Source: Lithospermum erythrorhizon (taxonomy: Eukaryota; Streptophyta; Magnoliopsida; Boraginales; Boraginaceae). Taken from it: a stretch of 64,000 nucleotides of DNA. Each line of letters begins with the position of its first letter. The stretch's first letter is position 1. The translations under genes and the position numbers were made by a program. The stretch covers positions 62,001 through 126,000 of the forward strand of contig JADFUC010000019.1 in NCBI GenBank assembly GCA_019722365.1, in the 5' to 3' direction. Positions 24,721-40,437 of the stretch are shown one piece after another. Under the pieces are notes generated by a model, which had not been told where the DNA came from, did no database searches, and saw only the letters and a list, made by a program, of their open reading frames with translations.

Positions 24721-25666
24721 TGAAAAGCAATGAATATTGGTTTCTATAATTATCAACGTTTATTGCGACGATTGATGTAACTTGATTCGTTTCTTTGGTT
24801 GATTAAATGAGATTACATAAATTAAATATTGATAATAGTAATTGTGATTCTTAGTTGGGATCTCGCAATAATATCGGGGATTATCTGATTGCTAGATCGC
24901 ATGCATAATCGTTATAATAATAATAATGGTCAATTATATTATTATAAAAGCTGTCTCCCCGAGCCTAGAAGGTCACACACATACAGTGATGTTGAATAAT
25001 ATTTCATATATGAAATTAAACAGTACTTGCTAAATTGAGAGTTGATTGTAATCAACAAATATTCTCAATTGAAAATTTTACATAAATAGTGTAAAATATA
25101 AAATTGGATAAAACCGAATTAATTAACTAATTAGTTGAGCTCGTTAGTAACTTGTTGGTGTTTAATTTACGTAACGATTTAATTAAATTAAAAAATGTTT
25201 CATTAACTAAGCAAGTTAAACTATCGGGTTAATTAAGAAGAACCTCATATAAGTGAGACTTATTAGATTTTTTATTTTATAACAACAAAAGCGAAACCAC
25301 TAGCCTCCCCACGACTAAATTTGCCCCTGCCCGCCAGGGGCGAAAAATATCAAGTGCAAAATTGAAATTCTTACTTTGATTATTTTATCCAATCTACCGC
25401 GTGTTCTAGCAAACTTCAGTATTAGATTGAACCCTCACTGTGGTGTGGAGTAACTAGAGGCATTGTCAATTCGTGGTGCTAAGAAATTGGAATTTAAAGG
25501 AGCCTTCGTGAAAGATTGTTGGTGACTATTTTTCTTTCTTGTAGTAAAATACACTTTTATTCATATATATTCTGATATATATATTTAGATCGATATTTAT
25601 GATAATTAAATTGATCGACATGCTATTTGGTTAAAGTTTTATTTGAATGCATGTAATTTCCTTCCA
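24721..25666 (+). repeat. 3' LTR of the copia element
   Basis: It opens TGAAAAGC after the polypurine tract and closes CTTCCA. Its last 386 bp align with 15175-15568. The length, about 946 bp, shows how much of the 5' LTR is missing. Confidence 0.65.
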
Positions 25667-25779
25667 TTAACTTTGTCGACTGGACTCGCGTTAGCAAATA
25701 CTTTAGGCGGAAACACGTCCGTATACATACAGTTCTAGTTGTTGGTGGAGTCGTTTGAGGGCGATTTCAAGATTGATGA

Positions 25780-27109
25780 TGTTAGCCAATATGCAATCCT
25801 AAGAGGGGGTGAATTAGGATAAGGTGCAAAGTTGAAACCTTTTTCAATTTTTAAGCTTGTAAATAGTTATAGCGAGATTAATGATAATTAATGAGAGGCT
25901 AATAGACTATTCCCAATTCAATTTCAACCTTACTCAGTTCAACCAATTAACAATTTATATAAACACTTAACAATTTAATAATTACTAATACAAGTAATAG
26001 TGTGTAAAACAATAAATAAAGAAAGGATATTAAAGTAAAAGAAATGATCACGCAATGATTTAACGAGCTTGACCGTCGGTGTTCGACCCATGGCTTTCAA
26101 CCTTAGAGTTTGGAAAGATAACCTCGTATATATTTCCGTAGTTTAACGCTCTGTGGTGTCTGAAACAATCAACTCAATACGCTACTTGATCGCGCTGCGA
26201 ACACTTAGATCATGACTCACAAGAGCAGCCACTTGAGAATCTCTCAAAACACCGTAAGAGAGAAAACACCTAACCGTGCAGCTTCTGAAGCTAGGAATAT
26301 ACCTAATCGCGCTCCACTTTCAAGTAAGACAACAACTTACTAGTGACCTATGATGTGTTGACCTATCCTTAAGAAATAACACTCTTTAATACAAATATCC
26401 CTTGAATGGATGAATGAAGAGTGGTACAATATAAGCTCTATGGAAATCTCACAATAAATCAATATACAATGTATTTATGAGAGAGTTGACTTTTGCTTTT
26501 GACAATTGAAGATTTAATATTGTATTGAATTCAAAAGGTAAGTAGATAAAGTGTTTTGAAAAGCTTTTATAGATGGAAAATATTAGCTTAAAATCAGCAG
26601 TACTCGGGCTTGTATGGGGTATACGATTTTTAGATAGAGAGTCTCGATAAGTTTCAACGGATAGATCTAAAAAGCCTATCGGGGCTCACCAAGACCCGAT
26701 ATGAATCTGGGTTCAAAATGTGACCATTATTGTTTCGCCATAGGTGCGACAAGACCCGATACAAGACCGAAAAGCTGCAAGTCATCCTATAAAACGCCGG
26801 GGGGATGCATCGGGGATAGAAAACTCCCGCCTCGGCAGTCTGATAGGATGGATTCAAGAGTTCTACTTATACTAGTTTGAGCCCCTAAATTTGACTTAAT
26901 TCAAATTCAAGTACAAATAACACAAAGTTATTTTAACTTGATTTCAAAGTAATTCAAACGTGGATCAATCAAGAATAAGTTTATACCCAAAAGCTTCGTT
27001 TTAAATAAATACATCGATTTAAAGATTAACCATTTTAAAAACAACTCTCTCTCACATACGAAACAATCTAAATATGGAGATTTCCTTACTAACATCTTAG
27101 AACACAACA
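25780..27109 (-). mobile_element. Solo LTR, SIRE/Maximus-like, opposite orientation to 9496-11770
   Basis: The left edge TGTTAGCC followed by AGAGGGGGTGAATT is the reverse complement of the LTR 3' end (AATTCACCCCCTCT ... GGCTAACA). The right edge ACACAACA is the reverse complement of a TGTTG-type start. Flanks GATGA (25775-25779) and GATCA (27110-27114) match at 4 of 5 bases, consistent with a target duplication. CCTATCGGG/AGACCCGATA repeats inside parallel the CATCGAGACC repeats of the other copy. No partner LTR or internal region is present. Confidence 0.6.
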
Positions 27110-27419
27110 GATCATGAAGAAGGCTCGAGGTTTGAATCTTGTGCCCAATCGTTCCAAAGTAATGGGCGCATTACTTGAGAACTCACTTAAAAATTAAGCT
27201 TAAATGTAATTTGTTATTATTAAAATAAGGATTAATGACTCTCAAGTCAACAGATAAGACAATGGAAAGGTTAGTAGAATACCTGTGAAGGGTCCGAAAA
27301 ATTGGCCAAACTTTTGATCATATTACATAAGGCATGTTCCGGGGAGCGAGGGGCGGATGAGCTATCGGCTTGCGGCGGGAGTGCAGGGGACACTCCCGGA
27401 GGCCATGGTAGTGGAATGG

Positions 27420-28622
27420 GTAGGAAAGGAGGCCTCCGGACAAAGGTGGTGATGAATAATCATGCCCCGATGGGTGAGGGGGGATCCTCGGTGCCTTGGT
27501 GTCAGGATGTCTTGGACTTCCTAAGGACCGGGGTCCTACCCGGTGGCTAATAAAATATAGAGGCATAGCCTAACGTATGCCATTGGGCCCGAGGGTATTA
27601 TACGGAGAGATCATTCCGGCATCTGCTACTGGAATCAAGTGACATGGGAGGTAGGATCGATGGCGTTCGAGAAGGTGCATGGGGGCATGTGCGGAAGCAG
27701 CGTCGTCTGAGACCCGTGGCGTAGAAGATCATACGTTCGGGAATTATTTTTGGCCATAATAGCCCGCAGGATGCTAAGGACCACGCGTAAGGGAAATGTC
27801 CCAATATGCCGCGGAGACACGCTAACATTCCTCTGACACTCTCATTAATTAGGTATGCCATCGATCCCATTTTACCCGTTAGCGAGGAGTTGATATAATT
27901 CAGGAAGACCTCCCGAACCGCCCGGATCAGAGATATGCCATTGTGGCGGTACAACCTTTATTTTACCAGTGGGTCGGCAAGCCACTCCCTACCATTAGGA
28001 TATGAGAATTTGGGTGTACCCGGTTCCTCAAGGGAAACTTCACAAGGTTTGGGGTGCCCGGGGTCTTTGATTCACGGACAATGGGACCCGGGTTTATAGT
28101 CGGGAAGATTGAGGACACATATACGGAGGCGGATATAGATCGCGGGCCATTCTCGATGTCTACTAGAAGGCCAATGGTGTTCGAGTGGAGTAATAAACGG
28201 GTAATCTTCAAGAAGGGTGTGAGAAGGAAATGGCTGGCATGCAGAAGGAGGTGTTGGGATCGGGGAACTTAACGAGTGTTATAATTAGTTACGGGCAACC
28301 CCGAATCCAATCTTTCAGAACCCCGCCGGCTGAATTCTACGGATCCGATGCGCTTTGTTTCGGTGGAGATTTCACCTTGGACCGCGGCCGGGTGACATAC
28401 TATGACGAGTTGGCTAATGAGCAAGGCATGCGACTCAACATGGACCTGTTGCAGGAGAAAAGGGCTGCGGCGGTCAACAAAATGACCAACTCTGAGCAAA
28501 ATTATGGCCGATTTATTACAGCCAAAGAGGAATTAGTCGAGGCGATTGCGAGTGGAAAATCAAGAAAGTTGGAGTCTCCATGGGAGGACCTGCGTCGTCG
28601 GAGGATAGTGGGCCCGTCATGA
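27420..28622 (+). pseudogene. Ty3/gypsy (Tat-type) integrase relic
   Basis: WCQDVLDFLRTGVLPGG (27500-27548) resembles the linker before gypsy integrase. KIIRSG followed by QDAKDHA and GKCPN..RRHANIP (27727-27835) resembles the end of the HHCC zinc-binding domain (Cys-x2-Cys, second Cys lost). DRGRVTYYDELANEQGMRLN and MDLLQEKRAAAVNKM in 28378-28480 correspond to the region after the catalytic core in Tat elements (YDE..NE..R..LDLLEE.R..A...M). Stops and frame changes separate the blocks. The segment is GC-rich compared with its neighbours. Confidence 0.7.
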
Positions 28623-30052
28623 ACAGAGACCCCGGAGGGGCGACAAGTGCCGGGAATGCTTGCCGTCTAAAATGCTATTGTAAGCCCCATACTTTTATTT
28701 TCGGGGAATAAAAGACTTGATGGATTTAAGCGTTTTCGCCTTTGAAAGTTCTATTTAGATTAGAATGTCAATATTGCATGGCTGTCGTGGATACAAAACT
28801 CTTTAAGGTAGTCCACATCCATAAAGGCGGCGAGATATTCCTACATAAACAAAGTGCAGAAGTGAGCCGCGAGGCCAACATGGAAGTGTAAATACCAAAC
28901 GGACAGAATGGAAAAACAATAGGCGATTACGCATGGACGATAAAAAGGGAAAATATTTATATTAAAATATCGGGGGGGATGAGTACATGAATTACAAAGT
29001 ATATATATATATATATATATATATAAGGACCTTAGAGGCTAAGAGCGAGGAGGCCGAGTAAGAGGGGGAAGAGTCGTGTATTCTTGAACGCCGGCGAGGA
29101 GCCAGCCGCCCGTACTCATAGCTAGGGCTAGAGTTCGGGAACTTCGGTCACAGTTGTCTGAGCGAGATCCATGAGGCAGGAGGCACCGTCTTTGGGTGGT
29201 TCCGTGAGAGGGGATCTCTTGGCGGTATGCATGGTATAGATGGTCCACTGCTCCTCCGAGGCATTGTGGAGTGTGAAGGGCGGCCCCGTTCTCCGTTTAG
29301 CCACATGGAGGTTGGCTGCCTCCTCTTTCTTCTCCCCCTCAGGGTCTTGGACCATGGCAGGCACGTTCCCAAAGAAGATGCTGGTGCAACCACCTAGAGG
29401 TGCGCTCCTAAAGCTAACTTCAGCGCGGCTTATCCACGCTGGAATGCTCCGGGCCAACTCGTCGTCCATTTCCGAGGCATCTTAGTAGAGGCTGATTTGT
29501 TATGTCGGCCCGAGCCGATGAGGCGGAAGCCGCTGCGAGAAAAAAAAGAGGAAGTCGGGGATCAAAAGCTGACCAAAGGAACATGAGGAGTCAAGGGAAG
29601 AACATGAGACTACCTACGGCCAGTCGGGAGGCCCTGCATGGAAATCGAGAGACACGAGCCCGATCCACCGGACCCTCTGCGTCTACGGTTGAGGATGGGC
29701 GATAGGCCTTATAAGCGACACCGCGGGGCGCCTAGGGGCTAAGAGACCCCACGGAGGGCCTCGGGGGCTTGGCCCAGGGAGAAAGAGGAAAAGTGGCAAT
29801 TTTACACCGGGCGGACGTCTGGGGAGGTGAGGGCTTGAGCGTTGTTCTTTGGTGCGACCCGTAGGGGATAATAATGCCGAGAGAATGAAGGGTCGTGAGC
29901 GAAGAGGAAGATCCTTTCACGGTAGGAGGGAGTGCTTTGAGCCTCGGATGAGAAGAGGCAAGTCTGGAACCCGCTCACCAGGTTTTGCCTATCTGAGGAG
30001 ATGGGTGGCTTTCTGAAATTCGAGATTATTGGCGACAATGAAGGAGAGTCAG
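28623..30052. other. Gypsy 3' region, no domain recognised
   Basis: Between the integrase relic and the right LTR lies about 1.4 kb of GC-rich sequence with a long (AT)n run at about 29003-29025. Overlapping ORFs exist on both strands (for example 29128-29469 minus and 29240-29485 plus), but none has a recognisable motif. Tat elements often have long 3' regions, so this fits the element. Confidence 0.4.
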
Positions 30053-30766
30053 TGTGGAAAAGTTTGGCTTGATGATGGGGCGGCAATTTGCTGAAATGCC
30101 CCTAGCGAAGCAACGTCACGACAAGTGCATGGAAAGTCGTAAGATGCGTTTGTAGGTATCTGTTGAAAGAAAAAAGACCCCAGTATTTGAGATCGACCCA
30201 TGAAGATAGAGGCGGGTATGGGGCAAATGATAATCGTAAGTAAAAGGGGAATTTGGTCGAGGGTTCTTTGCCAAGAGATTGGGTCCACCGAAGAGGATCG
30301 GACATCGAAGATCACCGAGATAAATATTTGGAGGAGAGCGAGATGGTCTAGGGGTGAGGCGATTATTGCAAGGGCAGTCGTCCCAGCTTGGTTAGAGTAA
30401 GCAAAGATACATTTAGTCAATAGCGGTCCGAGCGGGCTCCATTAAGAAGACAATTATGGGTGCCATTGAAGACCATAATTATCCAACATCTTAATGAACG
30501 AAACCGTTACTACCCGATAGTAGTAAGGAGCAATCAAAGAACTGATAAGATATGGTCAAGCATTTTATAAAAGGTAAACCTTGAGACAAGTCAAAATGAT
30601 TCACTCACGATATCCAAAATCTATTTACATAAACTATACTCCTTTCGATCTCTTAGTGACTTGATGTTGAGTGTTCGGGCGGACTCGCCGGTCTTCCATT
30701 TCATGACTTAACTTCATTTGGATCAGCGTATCAGCTTACCGCTTGGAAAGGGCTGTCGTCGGTCCA
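30053..30766 (+). repeat. Gypsy LTR, right copy
   Basis: Partner of 14139-14801. It opens at TGTGGAAAAG after a purine-rich GAAGGAGAG and closes at CGGTCCA. The TATA-like TATAAAAGGTAAACC is near 30565. Divergence from the left copy is substantial. Confidence 0.65.
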
Positions 30767-31210
30767 CTATGAAACCGGACCCAGAGTAAACCGACTTAAC
30801 AGAGTTTCTTTTATAATGATCAACACTAATCCAGTCCTTACGAAGAGCAAATGCCAAATGATCAATCTTGCTAACATCAAACAAATACTGATTAAAAGTA
30901 ATATCATTTCTATAGAGCCAAATACTCCAAATGAAGCTTCCAAAGATAATAATATTCTTTCTAATGTATAAACTATTCTTCCATGATTTCAAAATTCAAA
31001 AGTCTAGAAAATCATAGATAGAGGTTTTTGGACAGGTAATATGACTATTGATAATGTTGACCAAAGACTATTTATATGGGGGCATTAAAAGAAAATATGA
31101 TCTACACTTTCTTTAAAAGAAGTGCAAAAGGGACAAGTTGAGTCAAAGTCTATTTTAATTTTGTGTTCTAAATTGTCCTTAGTCGATATCCTATTTAGTA
31201 GGACTTTTTA
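30767..31210 (-). pseudogene. LINE fragment, zf-RVT region
   Basis: Read on the minus strand from about 31200, one frame gives TKDNLEHKIKIDF, then CPFCTSFKESVDHIFF and CPH, the CPxC...H..F.C pattern of the zf-RVT domain at the end of plant LINE reverse transcriptases. IWSIWLYRNDITFNQ (about 30880-30935) is the usual block that follows (W.IW..RND..FN). Stops interrupt it. It directly abuts the right gypsy LTR, which probably truncated it. Confidence 0.7.
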
Positions 31211-31836
31211 AAAGATGGCTTTGATTTTCTAAGGTATATGTAATTTTCAGAGTCTTTTCCATACTTCGCGGGGTGTGTTAAGGTGATTTTTTGACTTTGA
31301 AATAGTTTGACAATGGTCACGGATTAATTTATGGGAAATATCTTTTGTTTGAATTGACGGTTTATGTCAAACTTTTTATAAAGAAATTCCAAATAATTGC
31401 TTAATAAGTTCACTCATATAAGGCTAAAATTTTAAGGGTAAATTGTTAACGTTCAAAGCAAAATAAAAAAATATGTGGATCAAAATGCAGTTCATTATTT
31501 GGAATTGGATTATTAAACACTTTTATGATACTATTGAGTGCCAATTTTGTGGTGAACTCAAATAAATTAATCCATATATGTGATTAGTCTCGATCTTCTC
31601 ATAGCAATATCATTGATGAAGCAATTAAACGAAGATGAAAACCAAATCCATTAAAAGCAATATCATTGTGTGAGCTCAAGTGCCAAACATTCTTAGGTTG
31701 GTTCAGCACCCAGCAATACATTATGCCACTCTTTACACTCATCAAAAGCATCAAACGTCAAATTTGTCAAAAAATAAATACAAACCAATTTACAAATTAA
31801 AATTATCCAAGAGGATTTTAAAGAAAGTATAACACA
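31211..31836. other. 3' flank of the MYB gene
   Basis: No coding sequence was recognised. It should contain the MYB 3' UTR and polyadenylation site (minus strand). No canonical AATAAA was found on that strand close to the stop. Confidence 0.4.
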
Positions 31837-36473
<4,637 letters not shown>

Positions 36474-36572
36474 TCCTTTTTTTTTATATATAATAAATTA
36501 ACTATATACTAATATTAAATTATTTAAATAATAATATATTTAATGGTAAAGAAGTGATCTATGTCTTGCACC

Positions 36573-36583
36573 CTTTATATATA
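36573..36583 (-). promoter_or_regulatory. Putative TATA box of the MYB gene
   Basis: TATATATAAAG on the minus strand lies 100 bp upstream of the ATG, which would give a 5' UTR of about 70 nt. Other AT-rich sequence nearby makes this tentative. Confidence 0.5.
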
Positions 36584-36965
36584 CGCAGGATTAGAAGAGG
36601 CCAGGGCCGACAATAGTCTAAAAAAGGGTCCCCCAGAGTAGGACCAATGATTCCATCTAACCCTACAATGACATTTTATCAACTGTCTTCTATGTCAATT
36701 TCTACGTACGAAGATGTAGGACATGTAGTTGTAGTTGTAGTATTATGAACCGACTTGCACGTACCCTTGACTTTGCCGGCTGGTACACATACAAGTGATG
36801 CAACTTACTCCTTAATTCCCAATTATATCATAGTTTTCCTCCAAAAACAGTAAATACTACACAATAATTCGAACTTACATAACATACATAACTTGAATAG
36901 ATCTTTTCATAGTCACTATCTATAACTAACACCTTAAATAACACTTTCCGGATAATTGGAAGTAG

Positions 36966-37492
36966 TGATCCGCCAAATTTTGCTGAGGATGAGTTTGTTC
37001 GGGTTTCATACTTGTAATCAAGCACCAACACCTGGACTCAAGTATAACAAAGAGAGTTTCATGAGCGAGTCCCTTCGTGGTATAGCTCGAAGCTTTAGTT
37101 CTGTGTGAATCTCAAGTCAACAATTCGCTTTCCCTTTGGGCCAGCTGACATCTCTGGTCGCCAAGTACACCTAAAAAACAGGTCGGGACCGACCACAGAC
37201 ACTCTGACGATCAAGTTAGTAGCGATTGAAAATGGCTAAAAGTACCAAGAAATGCGCAATTTTCATGATTACCTCAATTAATGGAATAGTGTACCAAGAT
37301 TCATAGCACAGACAGAAAGTGCATCGATTAAGTTTGATCATCAAATATATTCACGTGTCCTTTAACAAATTGGTCAGTACAATACACAGCCGGTAGGACC
37401 GATCCATTGTCAGATTACCGGATGTACCCCACCAGACACTCACTAGTCTTGTATATATACTATACCCACATCGTCATTTTGGCTCCATGTCA
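36966..37492 (-). repeat. 3' LTR of the Tat-type element
   Basis: In element orientation it runs from TGACATGG (37492) to GGCGGATCA (36966). It aligns with 45907-46381, for example at GATGAGTTTGTTCGG, GGTATAGCTC, CAAGCTT/CGAAGCTT and CTAGTCTTGTATATATACT. Confidence 0.8.
37451..37460 (-). promoter_or_regulatory. TATA-like box in the 3' LTR
   Basis: GTATATATAC about 32 nt inside the LTR is conserved in the 5' LTR (46338-46347). Transcription from it would run leftward toward the MYB gene, whose ATG is about 980 bp away. Confidence 0.5.
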
Positions 37493-37507
37493 ATTGCCCC
37501 CTACTTC
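37493..37507 (-). other. Polypurine tract of the Tat-type element
   Basis: GAAGTAGGGGGCAAT on the minus strand lies directly before the TG that opens the 3' LTR. Confidence 0.6.
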
Positions 37508-37837
37508 ACGAATCAACATTCTCGGTGAATCTGATGAACAAGAATAAAGTTCTGCCTTTTCAATGATAGTTAAACTCCTCATTGTGGCCGAACGGGTTTA
37601 CGCGAGGGAGTTGTCCCATGGCGAGTACGGGTACGTTTCGCCTCAATCGCCCCATGACTATCACTGATTCAACCTCGATTACTTCAAGTTCTACTAATGC
37701 ATCTCGTATAGTTTTCAACTGGTTTTACACTTTGGGATAATCATGGCCATTGACATCGCTGATGTCATGCCCTTTTATATGTCTAAAAAGGTACACATCC
37801 CACCATCAATAGACTTTCACTTTTACTTCTACTCAAT

Positions 37838-37882
37838 CCCCATACCCTCCAAACTCCTCCCCATACCCTCCAAAATCCTCCT
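37838..37882. repeat. Short tandem repeat, CCCCATACCCTCCAAA
   Basis: Two copies of a roughly 20-bp unit, TCCTCCCCATACCCTCCAAA, lie side by side in the 3' part of the gypsy element, with a partial third copy. Confidence 0.75.
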
Positions 37883-38459
37883 CTTTGTCTAAGGTATATA
37901 CATCGATCATTTCCATCTTCTTGTTTTATTTCTCTGTAATTGTATGGATTTATGTCGAATATGGACCGCTTTCTTCGCTTTTTCAAGTTTCGAAGCCTGA
38001 ATTTGGGGGTTTTTCAGTCTGATTGGGAATGTTCTCAGTCGAGACTGGTGGATTCGTGTTGATTGCACGCCCCGATTAATAGGTTTATCTCTTTGGTTTT
38101 CGAATTCTATCTTGACCTCAAAATTTTGTAGCCATATGAATTCGAAGCTGAGGTTAAAGCATTCCACGTCAAGTGTTCAAATCTGTTCATCTTCAACCCT
38201 AACTCGGGGTCGTGACTCAGGTCGTCAATTCTGGAGTTGGCCGGAAGCTTATTTGACCTTTTTATTTATGTACTACGGATTTTCCTCCCGCTTCATCCTC
38301 ATATTTGTTAATCGATAATTTCTGACGGTAAAACGGCCTATGTTTCATCATCCAATTTTGATGCCAGGGTTCACGCAAGGACCGAAACATTGCCAGCTAA
38401 GCTTCGATGTTAAGGGAATGCAAGGCTGCAGCGATCGGCCCCTGCGAGAATCGATTATT

Positions 38460-39880
38460 CCCGGCTGCACTACAGTTTCTCCACCGCCTCTAATGTAGCC
38501 CCGATTTAAGCCGAAACGCAAGGTCACATACCAAGTGTATTATGGCATCCCTCCCTACTTTCAGAAAGCAACTCTTCCTCCCAACCTTAACCGACTTCCA
38601 CCACCAGGGACGTGATTATAACCCACTCCTCCCAAGCGGGTGATCTTACCTCCAAAGAAATCCTCCCAACCACAACAAATCCTCCCACCAACATTCCTCC
38701 TCTCACCAAGATCCTTCGATGTCAACAAGTTGGCTGTGGAACCTCCTCCTTCAGCTCGCAACTGGCTGCTTATCTTAAGATCCAGGCTTCCAAGAAAAAG
38801 CTCATCAGGTTCCCCTTCAGGATTCAGCTGAGGAAGTGATTCCGTCAAGGGAGAAGTCGCATATGGGTCCCATGTCTCACTGGTCTCGATCCAACAAATG
38901 CACTTACGGCGTGGATTTAGACTTCAACCACTCTTCGATCATCACGAGGGAGCGTGATTCTCTCCCAACGGCATACCTCAAAGATTCCTCCCCTCATGTC
39001 TCCAACTGCCCTAGACACAACCGAGGCTCTCCTGCTATCGAGAACCCTTCAAAGAAAAGCAGGGAAAGTGCTATCGGGCAAAGCAATCTGCCCCCTTACG
39101 ACGGGGCGATAATTTAGTGCTCCATATAGATTTCCCAATTTGGAAGTCACACGCGAGACTCCTTTAGAATGAAAGGGTGTTTCTCACTTCATTTAAAATG
39201 AGCTTCTCCTTTGCTCAACAAGGAAGTTTGTCGCGAGATACCCCCAAAGCGATCCTCGCTGCTTTTTGTACTCAATCACAAGATATAAACCAGGTTCGTA
39301 CTTTATCTCTTACTTTATAAGCCAAGCCAAGCGAACCGACCGCCTGACCCATGAATATCGGGTTCTGAGAAAAAGATTGAGGTTTGACGGCGACGCTACC
39401 AAGAACAAGCTTGTTTAACGCTGGCATGATCCGATCGCCGAAAAGCGAGGAACGCGCGTGTTTTCCAAAGTCGTAGAGGAACAGCATCAAAGTCAGCCTC
39501 GCCGGCGTGAAAAGGTCGAAATGTGCATCCGCCGAGGCCGGTAAAGGTCAGTTTTAAAAGGCACAGAAGGAAAATGAAGTAGCTTACCAGAAAACAGGCA
39601 AAGCCGTCATGCTGTGAGAGGACAAGTTTTCTCGGCACTCTACTTATCAGAAGAAAGTGGGTCGTGAATGTGTCGCCTACCTTACCCAATGCCTTTACAC
39701 ATCGCAGTGAGAATCCCACTGGGATCGGCTCGAGGTCGAAAGCAGACCATCCTATTCTGTACGGCGCCTTTCTTTGGATCCACCCACAATCAAGAGAGGA
39801 CGCAGTGGAGTCGATAGTCTCGAGATGAAAATGTCGAGCTTCCCGATAATGAAAAGCAGCAACCATTGAATCGCGACCTC
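38460..39880 (+). pseudogene. Antisense ORF relic in the gypsy 3' region
   Basis: Several plus-strand frames look coding although the host element is on the minus strand. VTYQVYYGIPPYF and a Pro-rich stretch occur near 38520-38620. A coiled-coil-like stretch rich in Lys, Glu and Gln (KAQKENEVAYQKTGKAVML, EDKFSRHSTYQKKVGREC) occurs near 39555-39680. Tat-lineage elements are known to carry an extra antisense ORF between integrase and 3' LTR, often ending in a coiled coil. That knowledge and the position support the call; no family domain was proven. Stops and frameshifts are present. Confidence 0.45.
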
Positions 39881-40437
39881 TTGCTTTCTCTTTGTAATTA
39901 CGATCCTAACATTTCCTGTAATCTTTTGAACAATTTCACCTATTATCTGTCCTTTTTGAACGATTTTCTATTTTCTATATGAATGTTTCGTTTTTTCAAT
40001 CTTTCATTTCGCTATGCAATGAATTATCGTTATATATCTTGCCTCCTTATGGTCGTGGCTTTGTATTATCAAAGGGACTATCACAATCTCCAAAGTCGTA
40101 ATTCGCCTAGGCAAAGATTAGCAATCATTCATGCAGGATCTCGCCAGAAATGGATGCCAGAAGTCAATCTGGCCCAATCCCCAAGTGGGCAGGATTCACA
40201 CAAACCCAGTGTTACCCGCCTGTGATGCGTTCCTTTAGGAAGTATTTTGAAGGTGTCCGCTTGGACGGATGTTACCTTGGTATTTAAGGTGAATGATCAA
40301 TTCAGCCTTATAACCATATGATACGCCATCAAGCATCAAGAGTTATCATTAACGTATTATCATATAAAATAAAGTGATCGAACTGGAGCCATTAAGATAT
40401 TTATTCATCAAAATGAGTGGTGGATATAACCGAAATT

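Larger units (their letters stand above)
15175..25666 (+). mobile_element. Ty1/copia LTR retrotransposon, truncated and interrupted
   Basis: A plus-strand element with a 3' LTR at 24721-25666, a partial 5' LTR at 15175-15568, a primer-binding-like site after it, and domains in copia order: gag, protease (LDTGCGS), GAG-pre-integrase, integrase, RT, RNase H. The reading frame is broken many times. A foreign segment of about 2.7 kb sits between RT and RNase H (about 20500-23200). The 5' LTR lacks roughly its first 550 bp, judged against the 3' LTR. Confidence 0.8.
14139..30766 (+). mobile_element. Nested Ty3/gypsy (Tat-type) element, disrupted
   Basis: Two homologous LTRs in the same orientation (14139-14801 and 30053-30766) lie 16 kb apart, with gypsy integrase relics (27420-28622) in plus orientation just before the right one. 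Between them sit a copia element (about 15175-25666) and a solo LTR (25780-27109). Removing these leaves about 4.8 kb, too short for a full Tat element, so most of gag-RT is gone. GAAGGAGAG just before the right LTR could be the polypurine tract. I found no matching target duplication, so the two LTRs may belong to different insertions of one family. Confidence 0.5.

Noticed and set aside
27318..27954. Minus-strand ORFs in the GC-rich gypsy segment
   Set aside because: They are shadows of the plus-strand integrase relic and match no domain.
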